In this document: in pieces, positions 28,574 through 38,586 of the stretch
Numbering within the stretch: the stretch's first letter is position 1
Layout: every line of letters begins with the position of its first letter
Source of the DNA: Streptomyces sp. NRRL F-5123
Lineage (GTDB): Bacteria > Actinomycetota > Actinomycetes > Streptomycetales > Streptomycetaceae
DNA length: 64,000 bases
Direction of reading: 5' to 3'
Assembly: GCF_000721495.1 (NCBI RefSeq)
Contig: NZ_JOHY01000043.1
Location: 10,212 to 74,211 of the forward strand
Notes under the pieces: generated by a model
The model's database searches: none
Told to the model about the DNA's origin: nothing
The model's input: the letters and a program-made list of their open reading frames with translations, nothing else
Program-made: the position numbers and the translations under genes

Positions 28574-29416
28574 TCAGGTCCCGGACAGGGGCATCGCGGC
28601 GGAGACGAGCTGGCCCCTGGCGCAGGCGCGGTCCAGCGCCTCGCGCAGCAGGTCCTCGCGGGGCTGCCGCCCGATCGCCCCGGCGGGCCCGGCGTAGACG
28701 AACACCGCGTTCGTGCGGTTCACGGCAGCGCGCCAGCCGTCGCTCACCTGGAGCGGCTGGTGCGCCTGCCACCACGCGGCGGCGGGGGCGCCGCCCATCG
28801 GGGGCTGGAGCACGGCGTGCAGCTTGCCCATCGCCAGCAGCACCGACCAGCCCGTGAGCGGCGACGGCGGCGCCGCGAGGTCGAGCTGCGGCATGAAGCC
28901 CTGCTCGATGAGCAGCGGCAGGAAGTCGTCGCCGCCCCCGATCGCGCCGGCCCGGGCGACGGGCCCGGTCGGCTCGATCACCAGCGCGGGGTGCAGCGCC
29001 TCCTCGACGATGATCAGCCCGCAGGTGATGCCGAGCACGGCCTGCCGCGGCGCGGCCTCCGGCGCGGGCATCTGGGCGGGGACGGGCGCGGGCCGTACCG
29101 GCGAGTGAAACGGTACGGCAGGTGCGGGCGGCGCGGTCCCCTCACCGGCGATGCTGCGCACCGCACCCTGCAGCTGCTCCTCCGCGACCGGCACGACCTG
29201 CGACGGGATGCAGGCGGCGTGGGCGAAGGCGAGCACCGCGGTCTCGTCGCCGACGAAGAGCACCGTGCTGGTCCGCTCCTGCGTGCTGTCCCCCGGGGTG
29301 CGGCAGGACGTGCAGTCGTACGTGCCCGGGGCGTTCTCGCCGGCGAGGAGACGCCTGGTCTCCTCCTCGCCGATCTCGGCTCGTACCTCGTCGCTCACGT
29401 CGAGCAGGGGCGCCAC
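28574..29416 (-). CDS. hypothetical protein with CxxC motif
   Basis: A 280-residue protein of unknown function. N-terminal APLLDVSDEVRAEIGEEETR is followed by TYDCTSCRTPGD (CxxC), then TSTVLFVGDETAVLAFAHAA. The C-terminal half contains LPLLIEQGFMPQLDL and WSVLLAMGKLHAVLQPP, suggesting a globular alpha/beta fold. GTG 29416 follows AAGGAGA by 5 bp, which decides the start; the frame is open to 29560. No signal peptide or membrane segment. Divergent from the LysM/transglycosylase gene. Confidence 0.75.
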   Translation of the reverse strand: MAPLLDVSDEVRAEIGEEETRRLLAGENAPGTYDCTSCRTPGDSTQERTSTVLFVGDETAVLAFAHAACIPSQVVPVAEEQLQGAVRSIAGEGTAPPAPAVPFHSPVRPAPVPAQMPAPEAAPRQAVLGITCGLIIVEEALHPALVIEPTGPVARAGAIGGGDDFLPLLIEQGFMPQLDLAAPPSPLTGWSVLLAMGKLHAVLQPPMGGAPAAAWWQAHQPLQVSDGWRAAVNRTNAVFVYAGPAGAIGRQPREDLLREALDRACARGQLVSAAMPLSGT

Positions 29417-29600
29417 GGGAGTCTCCTTGGTCCGTTCGGCCGGGCCTGCCCCGGCGCACTGTGACAACGGACGGTCTGTGCGCGGAGTCACGGTTTGCGC
29501 TCCCGTCGCTTGCGACCCGCACGCCGGACTGGGCCGAACGGGTGCGCCGGGGCGCGGCACGGGGCGCGGCTCCGGCGGGGGCGGGGGAACGCGTGCTTAG

Positions 29601-30308
<708 letters not shown>

Positions 30309-30416
30309 ATTCCGCGGTGCGTCCCGGAGGCTGCGCGGAATGCCGGGCAGGCCACCCGTTCTCCGCACGCCTCCGGCCCGTTACCTGAATCCCGGTTGAA
30401 CCCCTGCTGAACGCCC

Positions 30417-30441
30417 GGTGCCGCCGGGGCCCGGCGGCACC
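30417..30441. terminator. GC hairpin after the Rpf/LysM gene
   Basis: Perfect 12-bp arms GGTGCCGCCGGG / CCCGGCGGCACC around a single central base, 109 bp after the stop. The rest of the 462-bp gap (30309-30770) contains a less GC-rich stretch at about 30580-30720, presumably the promoter of the next gene, but no gene. Confidence 0.55.
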
Positions 30442-30770
30442 GGGCCCCGGGCCCGGGGCGCCCGCCGGCACCGCGGAATTCCCCCGCCCGATACCCCGCA
30501 TCCGCCTCGTCGGGCCCGGGTGAACGGCCGGCGGGCAACCGGCCGCCGGGGAGTCTGCGGGGTGTCCGAATGGCAATCCGTCCCCTATAGCGGTCGGCCG
30601 CGGACGGTGGGCATTGCAGGGAGTTGTGTGTAAATCGTGTGCACAGGAATTTCCGGCCCGAGTTATTCACCTCGGCGCAATGTCCGCGATGCACGATCCG
30701 TGACGCGAACACGGCAGCTCCCCGCGGGGCAGGGCGGCGCGCGGCGCGACGGCGGCCTACGGTGGCAGGC

Positions 30771-31082
30771 ATGGCCCCCGCATCGCACTCCGAAGACGCC
30801 CACGGCCCCCGCCCCGAAGGCCCCGGCCCCGAGGACTCCCGCCCCGGCGAGCCGTCCCGGGACGGCCCTCCCGCGCAGCCCTTCCCCGGCGGCATCCCCG
30901 ACGACGACCTGGACGCCTACGTCGGCCTGCCGCAGCGGGAGGCCGAGCGGCGGGCGTACGAGCGCGGCTGGCGGCCGGTCCGCAGTTTGCCGCGGGACGC
31001 GGTCGTGACCATGGAGTACGTCGTCGGGCGGCTCAACTTCACGGTCGACGGCGGCCGCGTCGTCCGCTGCTGGACCGGCTGA
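30771..31082 (+). CDS. I78-like peptidase inhibitor domain protein
   Basis: A 103-residue protein. The first 45 residues are Pro/Gly/Glu-rich. The C-terminal 55 residues (YVGLPQREAERRAYERGW, VVTMEYVVGRLNFTVDGG, VVRCWTG) match the potato-inhibitor-I-like I78 fold: helix with AExRA, then MEYxxxRLNxxVD. The family inhibits serine proteases; here there is no signal peptide, so an intracellular or moonlighting role is possible. ATG 30771 is preferred over the longer frame from 30624, which crosses the promoter-like segment. Confidence 0.7.
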   Translation: MAPASHSEDAHGPRPEGPGPEDSRPGEPSRDGPPAQPFPGGIPDDDLDAYVGLPQREAERRAYERGWRPVRSLPRDAVVTMEYVVGRLNFTVDGGRVVRCWTG

Positions 31083-31232
31083 GCCGGCTCCGTCCCGGAG
31101 GAACCCCGCGCGCCCCGTACACAGGCGCGGGCCGGGTGCCGTACCGCGCGAGGGCGGGGCACCCGGCCCGGAGCCGGTCGAAAGGGGTGAAAAGCGGGGA
31201 AGGGGGAGGGAAAAGCGCGAAAAGCGCCGAGG

Positions 31233-32243
31233 TCAGCCGGCGACGCCGCGGCCGCGGGCCTGCTGGTGGACCAGCGGGCCCGCCGAGCGCGGGTGCTCGC
31301 TCTGCGGGCGGCGGCTGCCGGCCGGGGTCGTGGTGGTGCGCTCGTGCCGTCCGGGGGCCTGCCGGGCCGCGGTCGGACGGGCCGCGGCGTGCGGGCCCTT
31401 CGCTGTGACCGGCAGGCGGGCTGCGGACGTGTCGTCCGGGCCGTCGTCGTCGCCGTCCGCGCGGGCGAGCGCGCCGAGCGGGACCGCGGTCAGCGACCGG
31501 GCATTACGGCGGCTCCCGCGGTGGAACAGCCGCGCCCACCCGGCGGTCAGACGGGCCTCGGCCGAGGCCATCGCCGGTTCGAACCAGGGCAGCGCCAGCA
31601 GGATGAGGAGGCCGGCCGCCCAGCCGAGGAGCACGTCGCTCACCCAGTGCGTGCCGAGGTAGACCGTCGTCGCGCCCACGCCGAGCGCGAGCAGCGCGCT
31701 CGCGATCGAGCCCCAGCGCCGCGCGCGCGGCGTGGTGCCCAGATACGCCAGAACGCCCCAGGTCACCACCGCGTTGGCGGTGTGACCCGAGGGAAATATG
31801 TCGCCGCCGGCGAACATCTCGGCCGATCCCACGGTCGTCGCGTAATGGGGGCCGAGCCGTCCGAGGCCGTACTTCACGGCCCCCACGGTGATGTTCAGCA
31901 GCAGCAGGGAGGTGCCCAGCACCAGCAGCGGGTACAGCGTCCGGCGGCGCCACGCCCGCCAGCTCAGCCACGCGAGCACCATCACGGCCGTGGGGCCGCG
32001 CTGGCCGAGGACCACGAAGTAGTCCAGGAAGGCGTGGATCTGCGGCCACTGCTTGTAGGGGCGCCAGAGCATGACCTGCCAGTCGAGCGTCACCAGCTTG
32101 GACGTGGTGAGGACGCCCACGACGATGGCCACGTACACGGCCAGCGTCGCACCGAACAGCCATACGCGTGTTCGACTCATCCGGCCCAGGGCGCGGCGGG
32201 TCGGGTGCTCCGCAGCGCGGTGGAGCCTGTCATCGGTACGCAC
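31233..32243 (-). CDS. PAP2-superfamily membrane phosphatase
   Basis: A 336-residue integral membrane protein. The acid-phosphatase signature is complete: KYGLGRLGP (C1), FPSGHTANAVVTWG (C2) and YLGTHWVSDVLLGW (C3, catalytic His). Hydrophobic segments begin at about residue 26 (VWLFGATLAVYVAIVVGVLT) and recur around the signatures. The C-terminal 90 residues are a hydrophilic low-complexity tail. Family members dephosphorylate lipid pyrophosphates or phosphatidates. GTG 32243 (RTDDRLHRA) is chosen by resemblance; ATG 32180 (MSRTRV) is the alternative. Confidence 0.88.
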   Translation of the reverse strand: MRTDDRLHRAAEHPTRRALGRMSRTRVWLFGATLAVYVAIVVGVLTTSKLVTLDWQVMLWRPYKQWPQIHAFLDYFVVLGQRGPTAVMVLAWLSWRAWRRRTLYPLLVLGTSLLLLNITVGAVKYGLGRLGPHYATTVGSAEMFAGGDIFPSGHTANAVVTWGVLAYLGTTPRARRWGSIASALLALGVGATTVYLGTHWVSDVLLGWAAGLLILLALPWFEPAMASAEARLTAGWARLFHRGSRRNARSLTAVPLGALARADGDDDGPDDTSAARLPVTAKGPHAAARPTAARQAPGRHERTTTTPAGSRRPQSEHPRSAGPLVHQQARGRGVAG

Positions 32244-32641
32244 CCAATTGACGTTACAGCGTGTGACGGCACAGGTCGGCCGATAGGCCTGCTTTGTAAT
32301 GACGATGTGATGTGGACTGCGTCTCACCACCCCTTTGGCGCACGGGGTTTCGCGGGAATGCGGTCGGGGACCGGCGGTTAACCCAGAGGTGGTGATACTC
32401 ACATGAGCGTCTTCTTATTTATCGCTTATTTCCCTCATCTTTCTCACCGGTTTCCCGTCCGCTGAGCGGACGCCGGTGACCGGGAGTGGCCGCCGCCGCA
32501 GCGGCCGGCTGCGGCCGGACCGCGGCCGGGTGAGTGCGGCCGCGCCGCCGTCCCCGGGCCCTGGACGCGGGCAAGACTGGTCCGTAACGTCGGCCTGGCC
32601 GTCGTTACCACTGCTAGTTTTCCGGCCGGAGGTCCCCTGCC
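32244..32641. promoter_or_regulatory. 398-bp divergent intergenic region, PAP2 / acyl-CoA dehydrogenase
   Basis: Unusually AT-rich around 32395-32450 for this genome. A 20-codon open frame at 32403-32465 (product MSVFLFIAYFPHLSHRFPVR) includes a rare TTA codon and follows GAGGTGGTGA. It could be a leader peptide or chance. Promoters of both flanking genes probably lie here. Nothing else was recognised. Confidence 0.35.
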
Positions 32642-33835
32642 ATGCCGCCCGCTTCCGCCCTGCCGCCCTTCGACCCGTACGACCCGCTGGGCCTGGACGA
32701 CCTGCTGAGCGACGAGGACCGCGCGGTCCGCGACACCGTACGGGCCTGGGCCGCCGACCGCGTGCTGCCGCACATCGCCGGCTGGTACGAACGCGGCGAG
32801 CTGCCGGGCATCCGCGACCTCGCGCGCGAGCTGGGCGCGATCGGGGCGCTCGGCATGCAGCTGACCGGCTACGGCTGCGCGGGGGCCAGTGCGGTCCAGT
32901 ACGGGCTGGCGTGCCTCGAACTGGAGGCGGCCGACTCCGGCATCCGCTCGCTGGTGTCGGTGCAGGGCTCGCTCGCCATGTACGCGATCCACCGCTTTGG
33001 TTCCGAGGAGCACAAGCGGGAGTGGCTGCCGAGGATGGCCGCGGGCGAGGTCATCGGCTGCTTCGGCCTCACCGAGCCCGACCACGGCTCGGACCCGGCC
33101 GGAATGCGCACCCGGGCCCGCCGGGACGGCGCCGACTGGGTGCTCGACGGCCGCAAGATGTGGATCACCAACGGGTCGGTCGCCGGGGTCGCCGTGGTGT
33201 GGGCGCAGACCGACGACGGCGTCCGCGGCTTCGTGGTGCCGGCCGGCACCCCCGGCTTCAGCGCCCCGGAGATCCACCACAAGTGGAGCCTGCGCGCGTC
33301 CGTCACCAGCGAGCTCGTCCTGGACGGCGTCCGGCTGCCCGGCTCCGCGGTGCTCCCGGAGGTCACCGGGCTGCGCGGCCCGCTCAGCTGCCTCAGCCAC
33401 GCCCGCTACGGCATCGTGTGGGGGGCGATGGGCGCCGCCCGCGCCAGCTTCGAGGCGGCGCTGAGCTACGCCCGCGAGCGCGAGCAGTTCGGGCGCCCGA
33501 TCGGCGGCTTCCAGCTCACCCAGGCCAAGCTCGCCGACATGGCCGTCGAGCTCCACAAGGGCATCCTGCTGGCCCACCACCTGGGCCGCCGGATGGACGC
33601 CGGGCGGCTGCGCCCCGAGCAGATCAGCTTCGGCAAGCTCACCAACGTCCGCGAGGCGATCGAGATCTGCCGCACGGCCCGGACCGTCCTCGGCGCCAAC
33701 GGGATCTCGCTGGAATACCCCGTCATGCGGCACGCCACCAACCTGGAGTCGGTGCTCACCTACGAGGGCACGGTCGAGATGCACCAGCTGGTGCTGGGCA
33801 AGGCCCTCACCGGGATCGACGCCTTCCGCGGCTGA
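32642..33835 (+). CDS. acyl-CoA dehydrogenase, glutaryl-CoA dehydrogenase-like
   Basis: A 397-residue FAD flavoprotein. Typical segments are GCFGLTEPDHGSDPAGMRTR (FAD/substrate region, about residue 140), WITNGSVAGVAVVWA, and near the C-terminus YEGTVEMHQLVLGKALTG, which carries the catalytic-base region. The LTEPDHGSDPxGM pattern resembles glutaryl-CoA dehydrogenases. It would oxidise an acyl-CoA in lysine/tryptophan or fatty acid breakdown; substrate not determined. GGAGG is near the ATG. Confidence 0.92.
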   Translation: MPPASALPPFDPYDPLGLDDLLSDEDRAVRDTVRAWAADRVLPHIAGWYERGELPGIRDLARELGAIGALGMQLTGYGCAGASAVQYGLACLELEAADSGIRSLVSVQGSLAMYAIHRFGSEEHKREWLPRMAAGEVIGCFGLTEPDHGSDPAGMRTRARRDGADWVLDGRKMWITNGSVAGVAVVWAQTDDGVRGFVVPAGTPGFSAPEIHHKWSLRASVTSELVLDGVRLPGSAVLPEVTGLRGPLSCLSHARYGIVWGAMGAARASFEAALSYAREREQFGRPIGGFQLTQAKLADMAVELHKGILLAHHLGRRMDAGRLRPEQISFGKLTNVREAIEICRTARTVLGANGISLEYPVMRHATNLESVLTYEGTVEMHQLVLGKALTGIDAFRG

Positions 33836-33846
33836 CGCCCGCCCGG

Positions 33847-33892
33847 CCGCGTACTGCCGCGTGTCTACATGTGGACACGCGGCAGTACGCGG
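33847..33892. terminator. shared terminator palindrome overlapping the MMPL stop
   Basis: A 19-bp perfect stem (arms 33847-33865 and 33874-33892; core GCGTACTGCCGCGTGTC on the left) with an 8-nt loop TACATGTG. It starts 12 bp after the acyl-CoA dehydrogenase stop, and its centre covers the stop codon (33865-33867) and last codons of the opposing MMPL gene. Likely bidirectional terminator. Confidence 0.75.
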
Positions 33893-36060
33893 TCCAGCCG
33901 CCGCGGGAACCACCAGTTGGCCCGGCCCATGAGGAACATCGTGGACGGCACCAGCAGCAGCCGGACGACCGTGGCGTCCAGCACCACGCTCACCGCGAGG
34001 CCCAGCGCGAGCATCTTGACCACGACAGTGGGCGAGACGGTGAAGGACAGGAAGACCGCGGTCATGATGAAGGCCGCGCTGGAGATGACCCGGCCGGTCG
34101 CGGACAGCCCCGCGCCGACCGACCGGGTGTTGTCGGCGGTGCGGTGCCAGGCGTCGGAGATCCGCGACAGCAGGAAGATCTCGTAGTCCATGGACAGCCC
34201 GAAGACGATCGCGAACATCATCATCGGCACGTACGACTCGATCGGCACCGCCTCCGGCAGCCCCAGCGCGCCCGTCGCCCAGCCCCACTGGAAGGCCGCG
34301 GTCAGCACGCCGTACGAGGCGCCGGTCGTCAGCAGGTTCAGCACCACCGCCTTGAGCGGGACGACCAGGCTGCGGAAGACCGTCATCAGCAGCACGAAGG
34401 CGGCGAGCAGCACGATGCCGATGATGACCGGCAGCCGGTCCTTCACCGTGTCGCGGAAGTCGAACTGGCTCGGCGCGATGCCGGTCAGATAACCGCGGGC
34501 GCCCGTGCCGTGCAGCGCGCCGGGCAGCACGTGCCGGGTCAGCGCGTTGAACAGTCCGCCGGTCGCGGCCGATTGCGGGTCGCCGGTCGGGGTGAGCGTG
34601 CCGACCAGCAGCTTGCCGTCCGAGGTCTGCTGGAGCGGCGTCGCGGCAGCCACGTCCGGGGTGCCGGAGAGCGCCGTGTCCACGTCGTCGGCGACCTGGC
34701 TCGCCGGCACGGTGGCGCGGCCGACGTCCACCACGACGGTGAAGGGCGCGTTGGCGCCGGGGCCGAAGCCGGGCCCCCGCGCGTCGGAGATTCGGTCGAA
34801 GGCCGTCCTGCTGGTCGTCCCGGACTCGGCGGCGCCGTCGTCGACATGGCCCAGCCGCATCGAGAACAGCGGCACGGCGAGCACCGCCAGCAGCGCCACC
34901 CCGCAGCACAGGATGACCGCGCCGTGCCGGGAGACCAGCGCCGCGTAGCGGTGCCAGGCGTCGCTGTCGCCCGCCGTCTCGGCCACCGGGCGGCGGCGCA
35001 GCGTCCAGCGGTCGATGTGCCGGCCGGCGAGCGCGAGCGCCGCGGGCACCAGCGTCAGCGACGCGCAGGCCGTCACCACCACGGCGATCGTCGCCGCCAG
35101 CCCCAGCTTGCCGATGAAGGTCAGCCCGCACGCGTACAGGCTCAGCAGCGCCACCGCCACCGTCGTCGCGGCCACCAGGACGGCGTGGCCGCTGGTCGCG
35201 CAGGTGCGCGCGACCCCGTCGGCGGGGGAGCGGCCGTCGATGAGGTCCTGCCGGAAACGGGTCGTCAGGAAGAGCGCGTAGTCGATGCCGACGCCGAGGC
35301 CGATCATGGTGGCAAGCGTCGGCGCGGCAGTGGCGAAGGTGACCGCGCCCGCCACGATGCCCACCACGCCGATGCCCGCGAGCACGCTCACCAGCGCGCA
35401 CGCCAGCGGCAGGACGGCGGCGAGCAGGCTGCCGAAGACCAGCAGCAGGATGACCAGGGCCACGGCGATGCCGACGACCTCGCTCTTCAGATCGTTCGCC
35501 GGCGCGGTGGTCACCTGGTCCAGACCGCCGCCGTACGCCACCTGCACGCCGTCGGAGCGCGCGGGCGCGGTCGCCGTGTCGAGCCGGTCGACGTAGCCGT
35601 GGCCCAGCTCCTTGAGCGGCTCGTCGAAGGAGACCGTGGTGTACGCGGTCGCGCCGTCGGAGCTGGTGACCAGGGCCGAGGCGGCGGTGGCGTGCGGCAT
35701 CGCCTTCAGATTGCCGACGGCCTGCTGCACGGACTGCTGGTGGTCGGCGACGGTGCCGCTCGTGGTGTGGAAGACGACCAGGCCGTTCGGGGCCGCGGCC
35801 GCCGGGTCGGAGGCCGCGAGCAGGTCGGCGCCGGTGTCGGACTGCGTGCCCGGCAGGGTGATCTGGTCGCTGAACGTCGGGGCCACCACGTGCCGTCCGG
35901 CGAGCGCCGCCGCCATGACCACGAGCCACACCAGGACGACCCGGCCGGCGTGCCGGGCGCAGAAGGCGCCCAGCCGGGCAAGCCGCCCGGCTGGCTGCCG
36001 CGGACCGGGGACCGGGGCGGGAGAGGAACCGGCCGGGGCCGGTGGGGGAGCGGTCGGCAC
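33865..36060 (-). CDS. MMPL/RND-family membrane transporter
   Basis: A 731-residue polytopic protein with the MMPL plan: one N-terminal helix (HAGRVVLVWLVVMAAALAG), a large extracytoplasmic loop, helices 2-6, a second loop and helices 7-12. GLGVGIDYALFLTTRFRQD and FGLSMDYEIFLLSRISDAWH are the two repeat signatures with conserved Asp-Tyr in the proton path. Family members export lipids or drugs. GTG 36060 follows GGAGG by 4 bp. No regulator is directly adjacent, and the substrate cannot be deduced. Confidence 0.92.
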   Translation of the reverse strand: MPTAPPPAPAGSSPAPVPGPRQPAGRLARLGAFCARHAGRVVLVWLVVMAAALAGRHVVAPTFSDQITLPGTQSDTGADLLAASDPAAAAPNGLVVFHTTSGTVADHQQSVQQAVGNLKAMPHATAASALVTSSDGATAYTTVSFDEPLKELGHGYVDRLDTATAPARSDGVQVAYGGGLDQVTTAPANDLKSEVVGIAVALVILLLVFGSLLAAVLPLACALVSVLAGIGVVGIVAGAVTFATAAPTLATMIGLGVGIDYALFLTTRFRQDLIDGRSPADGVARTCATSGHAVLVAATTVAVALLSLYACGLTFIGKLGLAATIAVVVTACASLTLVPAALALAGRHIDRWTLRRRPVAETAGDSDAWHRYAALVSRHGAVILCCGVALLAVLAVPLFSMRLGHVDDGAAESGTTSRTAFDRISDARGPGFGPGANAPFTVVVDVGRATVPASQVADDVDTALSGTPDVAAATPLQQTSDGKLLVGTLTPTGDPQSAATGGLFNALTRHVLPGALHGTGARGYLTGIAPSQFDFRDTVKDRLPVIIGIVLLAAFVLLMTVFRSLVVPLKAVVLNLLTTGASYGVLTAAFQWGWATGALGLPEAVPIESYVPMMMFAIVFGLSMDYEIFLLSRISDAWHRTADNTRSVGAGLSATGRVISSAAFIMTAVFLSFTVSPTVVVKMLALGLAVSVVLDATVVRLLLVPSTMFLMGRANWWFPRRLDRVLPRVHM

Positions 36061-36234
36061 GGCGCCTCCGTCACGAGGGCGGGAATTGTGCCGATTATCG
36101 CTGATATGTCGGGAGTTGCCCGCGTAACAGGCCGCGGGCGGGGGGCGGGTCGGCCGCACCGGTGCGGCCGCTGGTGCGCGGGCACGGCAGGACTCCCACC
36201 GGACGCGCGCCGCGCGGTCCGGTGAGAGCCCTGC

Positions 36235-36684
36235 TCAGCTCTGGTTGAAGAAGCGGTCGCCGCCGCGACGGTCGTCGGCGTTGAGCACCGAGTAGTCGGC
36301 GGGGGTCAGCAGGAAGACCCGGTTGGCGACGCGCTCGATGGAGCCGCGCAGGCCGAAGGTCAGGCCCGCGGCGAAGTCGACGACGCGCTTGGCGTCGGCG
36401 GACTCCATGGCCGTGAGGTTGACGATCACCGGGACGCCCTCCCGGAAGAGTTCGCCGATGCCGCGCGCGTCCCGGAAGCCGTCAGGGGTGACGGTGGCGA
36501 TCCGCCGGCCCTGTTCCTGCGCGGCCTCGCTGGCGATCCGCACCCGCGGATCGGTCACCCAGGTGTCGACACGCTGGGACTGGGAGCCCTCGCCGTAGTC
36601 GGCGTACTCCTCGTCGTAGTAACCCTCGCCGCCGTTGTCGTCGACGAGGCCCAGCCAGGCACTCGCCCGTCGAACCGATCCCAT
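36235..36684 (-). CDS. SepF-like cell division protein
   Basis: A 149-residue protein. The N-terminal helix [16 protein letters not shown] resembles the amphipathic membrane anchor of SepF, an acidic linker follows, and residues 65-140 ([54 protein letters not shown]) form the SepF dimer fold that binds FtsZ. Streptomyces carries several SepF paralogues; this copy is away from ftsZ, so it is probably a secondary one. Confidence 0.9.
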   Translation of the reverse strand: MGSVRRASAWLGLVDDNGGEGYYDEEYADYGEGSQSQRVDTWVTDPRVRIASEAAQEQGRRIATVTPDGFRDARGIGELFREGVPVIVNLTAMESADAKRVVDFAAGLTFGLRGSIERVANRVFLLTPADYSVLNADDRRGGDRFFNQS

Positions 36685-36792
36685 GGACGCCTCCTCTCTC
36701 GCACGCGGTCAGTACCGTCCGTCCGCAGGTCCTATCGTCGTTCATGAAGTGGATAGTCCGCCAAGCGGATAGCCGCCACTCGGGCGAGTTGT

Positions 36793-36827
36793 GACGGTAC
36801 TGGCACACACGATAGTGGCGTACCGTC
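36793..36827. promoter_or_regulatory. operator-like inverted repeat between sepF-like and DUF5685 genes
   Basis: GACGGTAC (36793-36800) and GTACCGTC (36820-36827) are perfect 8-bp arms 19 bp apart. A third copy of the same element, GTACCGTC, lies nearby at 36712-36719. A second short palindrome TCCGC-CAA-GCGGA is near 36758-36770. The 446-bp gap 36685-37130 has no gene and is AT-richer than its surroundings. A binding site for a dimeric regulator is plausible, but none can be named. Confidence 0.4.
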
Positions 36828-37130
36828 AGGCTGCCGGAGGTGTAGGGAAGGTGACGATCCGATGGGAACGCATTTCACGTCCGGGTGACGCGTGCGGCCG
36901 AACGGCCCCGCACGGGGCTGACCGGCCAGGACGCCGGCGTCGTCGCCGACGGGGTGCCGGCGGTGGTGCGGCGCGGATGCGGGCGGACCACCATGATGCA
37001 TTCTCTGCGGATGATCCGACAGGCGTTAACATGACCAGCGCTCACTTCATGCGAGCTTGAGCGAGTGTGAACCGAGTTCGGTTGTGACCCGCGGGAATTG
37101 CGGGGCACGCGGGGTCAGCGGGGGGAATGC

Positions 37131-38450
37131 ATGTTCGGCATCATCAGGCCGTGCCGTCACCGAATGTCCGAGGGAATGGCCGCCTCGTGGGTCGCCCACC
37201 TGTGCGGGCTGTGCCTGGCGCTGCGGGACGGCCACGGCCAGGTGGCGCGAATAGCCACCAACTACGACGGTCTGATCATCTCCGTCCTCGTCGAGGCGCA
37301 GACGGCCGCGGACGCCGGGCAGCAGCGCCGCACCGCGGGACCGTGCCCGCTGCGCGGCATGCGCACCGCGCCGGTCGCCACCGGGGAGGGCGCCCGGCTC
37401 GCGGCCGCGGTGTCGCTGGTGCTGGCGTCGGCGAAGATGCGCGACCACGTCGAGGACCGGGACGGCGCCTACGCGCGGCGCCCGGTCGCCGCCGCGGCCC
37501 GCGGGGTCGCCCGCCGCTGGGACCGGGCCGGCGCCCGTACCGGCGAGGACCTGGGCTTCGACACGGCGGTGCTGGTCGACGCGATCGGCCGGCAGGGCGC
37601 GATCGAGGCCGCGGTCGGCCCCGGCACCCCGCTGCTCGCTGTCACCGAGCCCACCGAGACGGCGACCGCCGCGGCCTTCGGGCACACCGCCTTCCTGGCC
37701 GGACGCCCCGGCAACAAGGCGCCGCTGGAGGAGGCCGGACGGCTCTTCGGACGGCTCGCCCACCTGCTGGACGCCGTCGAGGACCTCGCCGAGGACACCC
37801 GCACCGGCGCCTGGAACCCGCTCACCGCGACCGGTACCGACCTGGCCGAGGCCCGCCGGCTGTGCGACGACGCGCTGCACGGCATCCGGCTCGCGCTGCG
37901 CGACACCGACTTCGCGGGCTCCGCCTCCGGGCGGCTCACGCATGTGCTGCTCGTCCACGAACTGGGACGGTCCGTGGACCGGGTGTTCGGCGGCGGCAGC
38001 TGCGCCCACCCCTCGCACCGCGAGGCGCAGGCGGCGGACGGCGCCGCGACCGGGATCGCCGTGCACGACAGCGGCATCCGGACGGGCGGCGTCCAGGCCA
38101 GTGGCAACCCCTTCGGACCGAACCCGTACGCGCCGAACCCGCCCGGCAGTCCGGCCTATCCGGGCCAGAGCCCGTACGCCCCGGGCGGTCCCGGGATTCC
38201 CGGCGGCTTCCCGCCGCCGCCCGGACCGCCGCGGCGTCGCGGGCTGCTGGCCGGGTGCCTGGTCTTCACCGGGCTCTTCTGCACCTGCCAGATGTGCTGC
38301 GCGACGCACGAGAACCCGTGGAGTCACGAGCGCAAGGAGCCGTGGTGCAACAACTGTGACTGCGGCGACTGCAGCGGGTGCGGCGATTGCTGCAATTGTT
38401 GTGACTGCTGCGATGGTTGTGACGGTTGCGATTGCGGTTGCGACTGCTGA
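37131..38450 (+). CDS. DUF5685-like protein with C-terminal poly-cysteine tail
   Basis: A 439-residue protein. The N-terminal part (MFGIIRPCRHRMSEGMAASW, VAHLCGLCLALRDGHGQ) matches the Streptomyces DUF5685 family and has several conserved cysteines (CRH, CGLC, GPCPLRG, GSCAHPSHRE). A Pro/Gly-rich stretch (FGPNPYAPNPPG) leads to a short hydrophobic segment (GLLAGCLVFTGLFCTC), then a final stretch with 16 cysteines in the last 34 residues, separated mostly by Asp and Gly. Codons in the tail (TGT, GAT, AAT) are less GC-biased than in the rest. Metal binding or redox function is possible but unproven. Confidence 0.85.
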   Translation: MFGIIRPCRHRMSEGMAASWVAHLCGLCLALRDGHGQVARIATNYDGLIISVLVEAQTAADAGQQRRTAGPCPLRGMRTAPVATGEGARLAAAVSLVLASAKMRDHVEDRDGAYARRPVAAAARGVARRWDRAGARTGEDLGFDTAVLVDAIGRQGAIEAAVGPGTPLLAVTEPTETATAAAFGHTAFLAGRPGNKAPLEEAGRLFGRLAHLLDAVEDLAEDTRTGAWNPLTATGTDLAEARRLCDDALHGIRLALRDTDFAGSASGRLTHVLLVHELGRSVDRVFGGGSCAHPSHREAQAADGAATGIAVHDSGIRTGGVQASGNPFGPNPYAPNPPGSPAYPGQSPYAPGGPGIPGGFPPPPGPPRRRGLLAGCLVFTGLFCTCQMCCATHENPWSHERKEPWCNNCDCGDCSGCGDCCNCCDCCDGCDGCDCGCDC

Positions 38451-38586
38451 CACCGGTGCCGCCCGCGGGGTCACGGACGGGGCGGGCGGCGCCTGCGGTG
38501 GTGTCGCGTCCCGCGGGATCGCCCGAGGGAGGGGCGGGAGTGGAGCGAGACCGGCTGTGTGAAGGCGGGTGATCCGTCGAGGCGGG

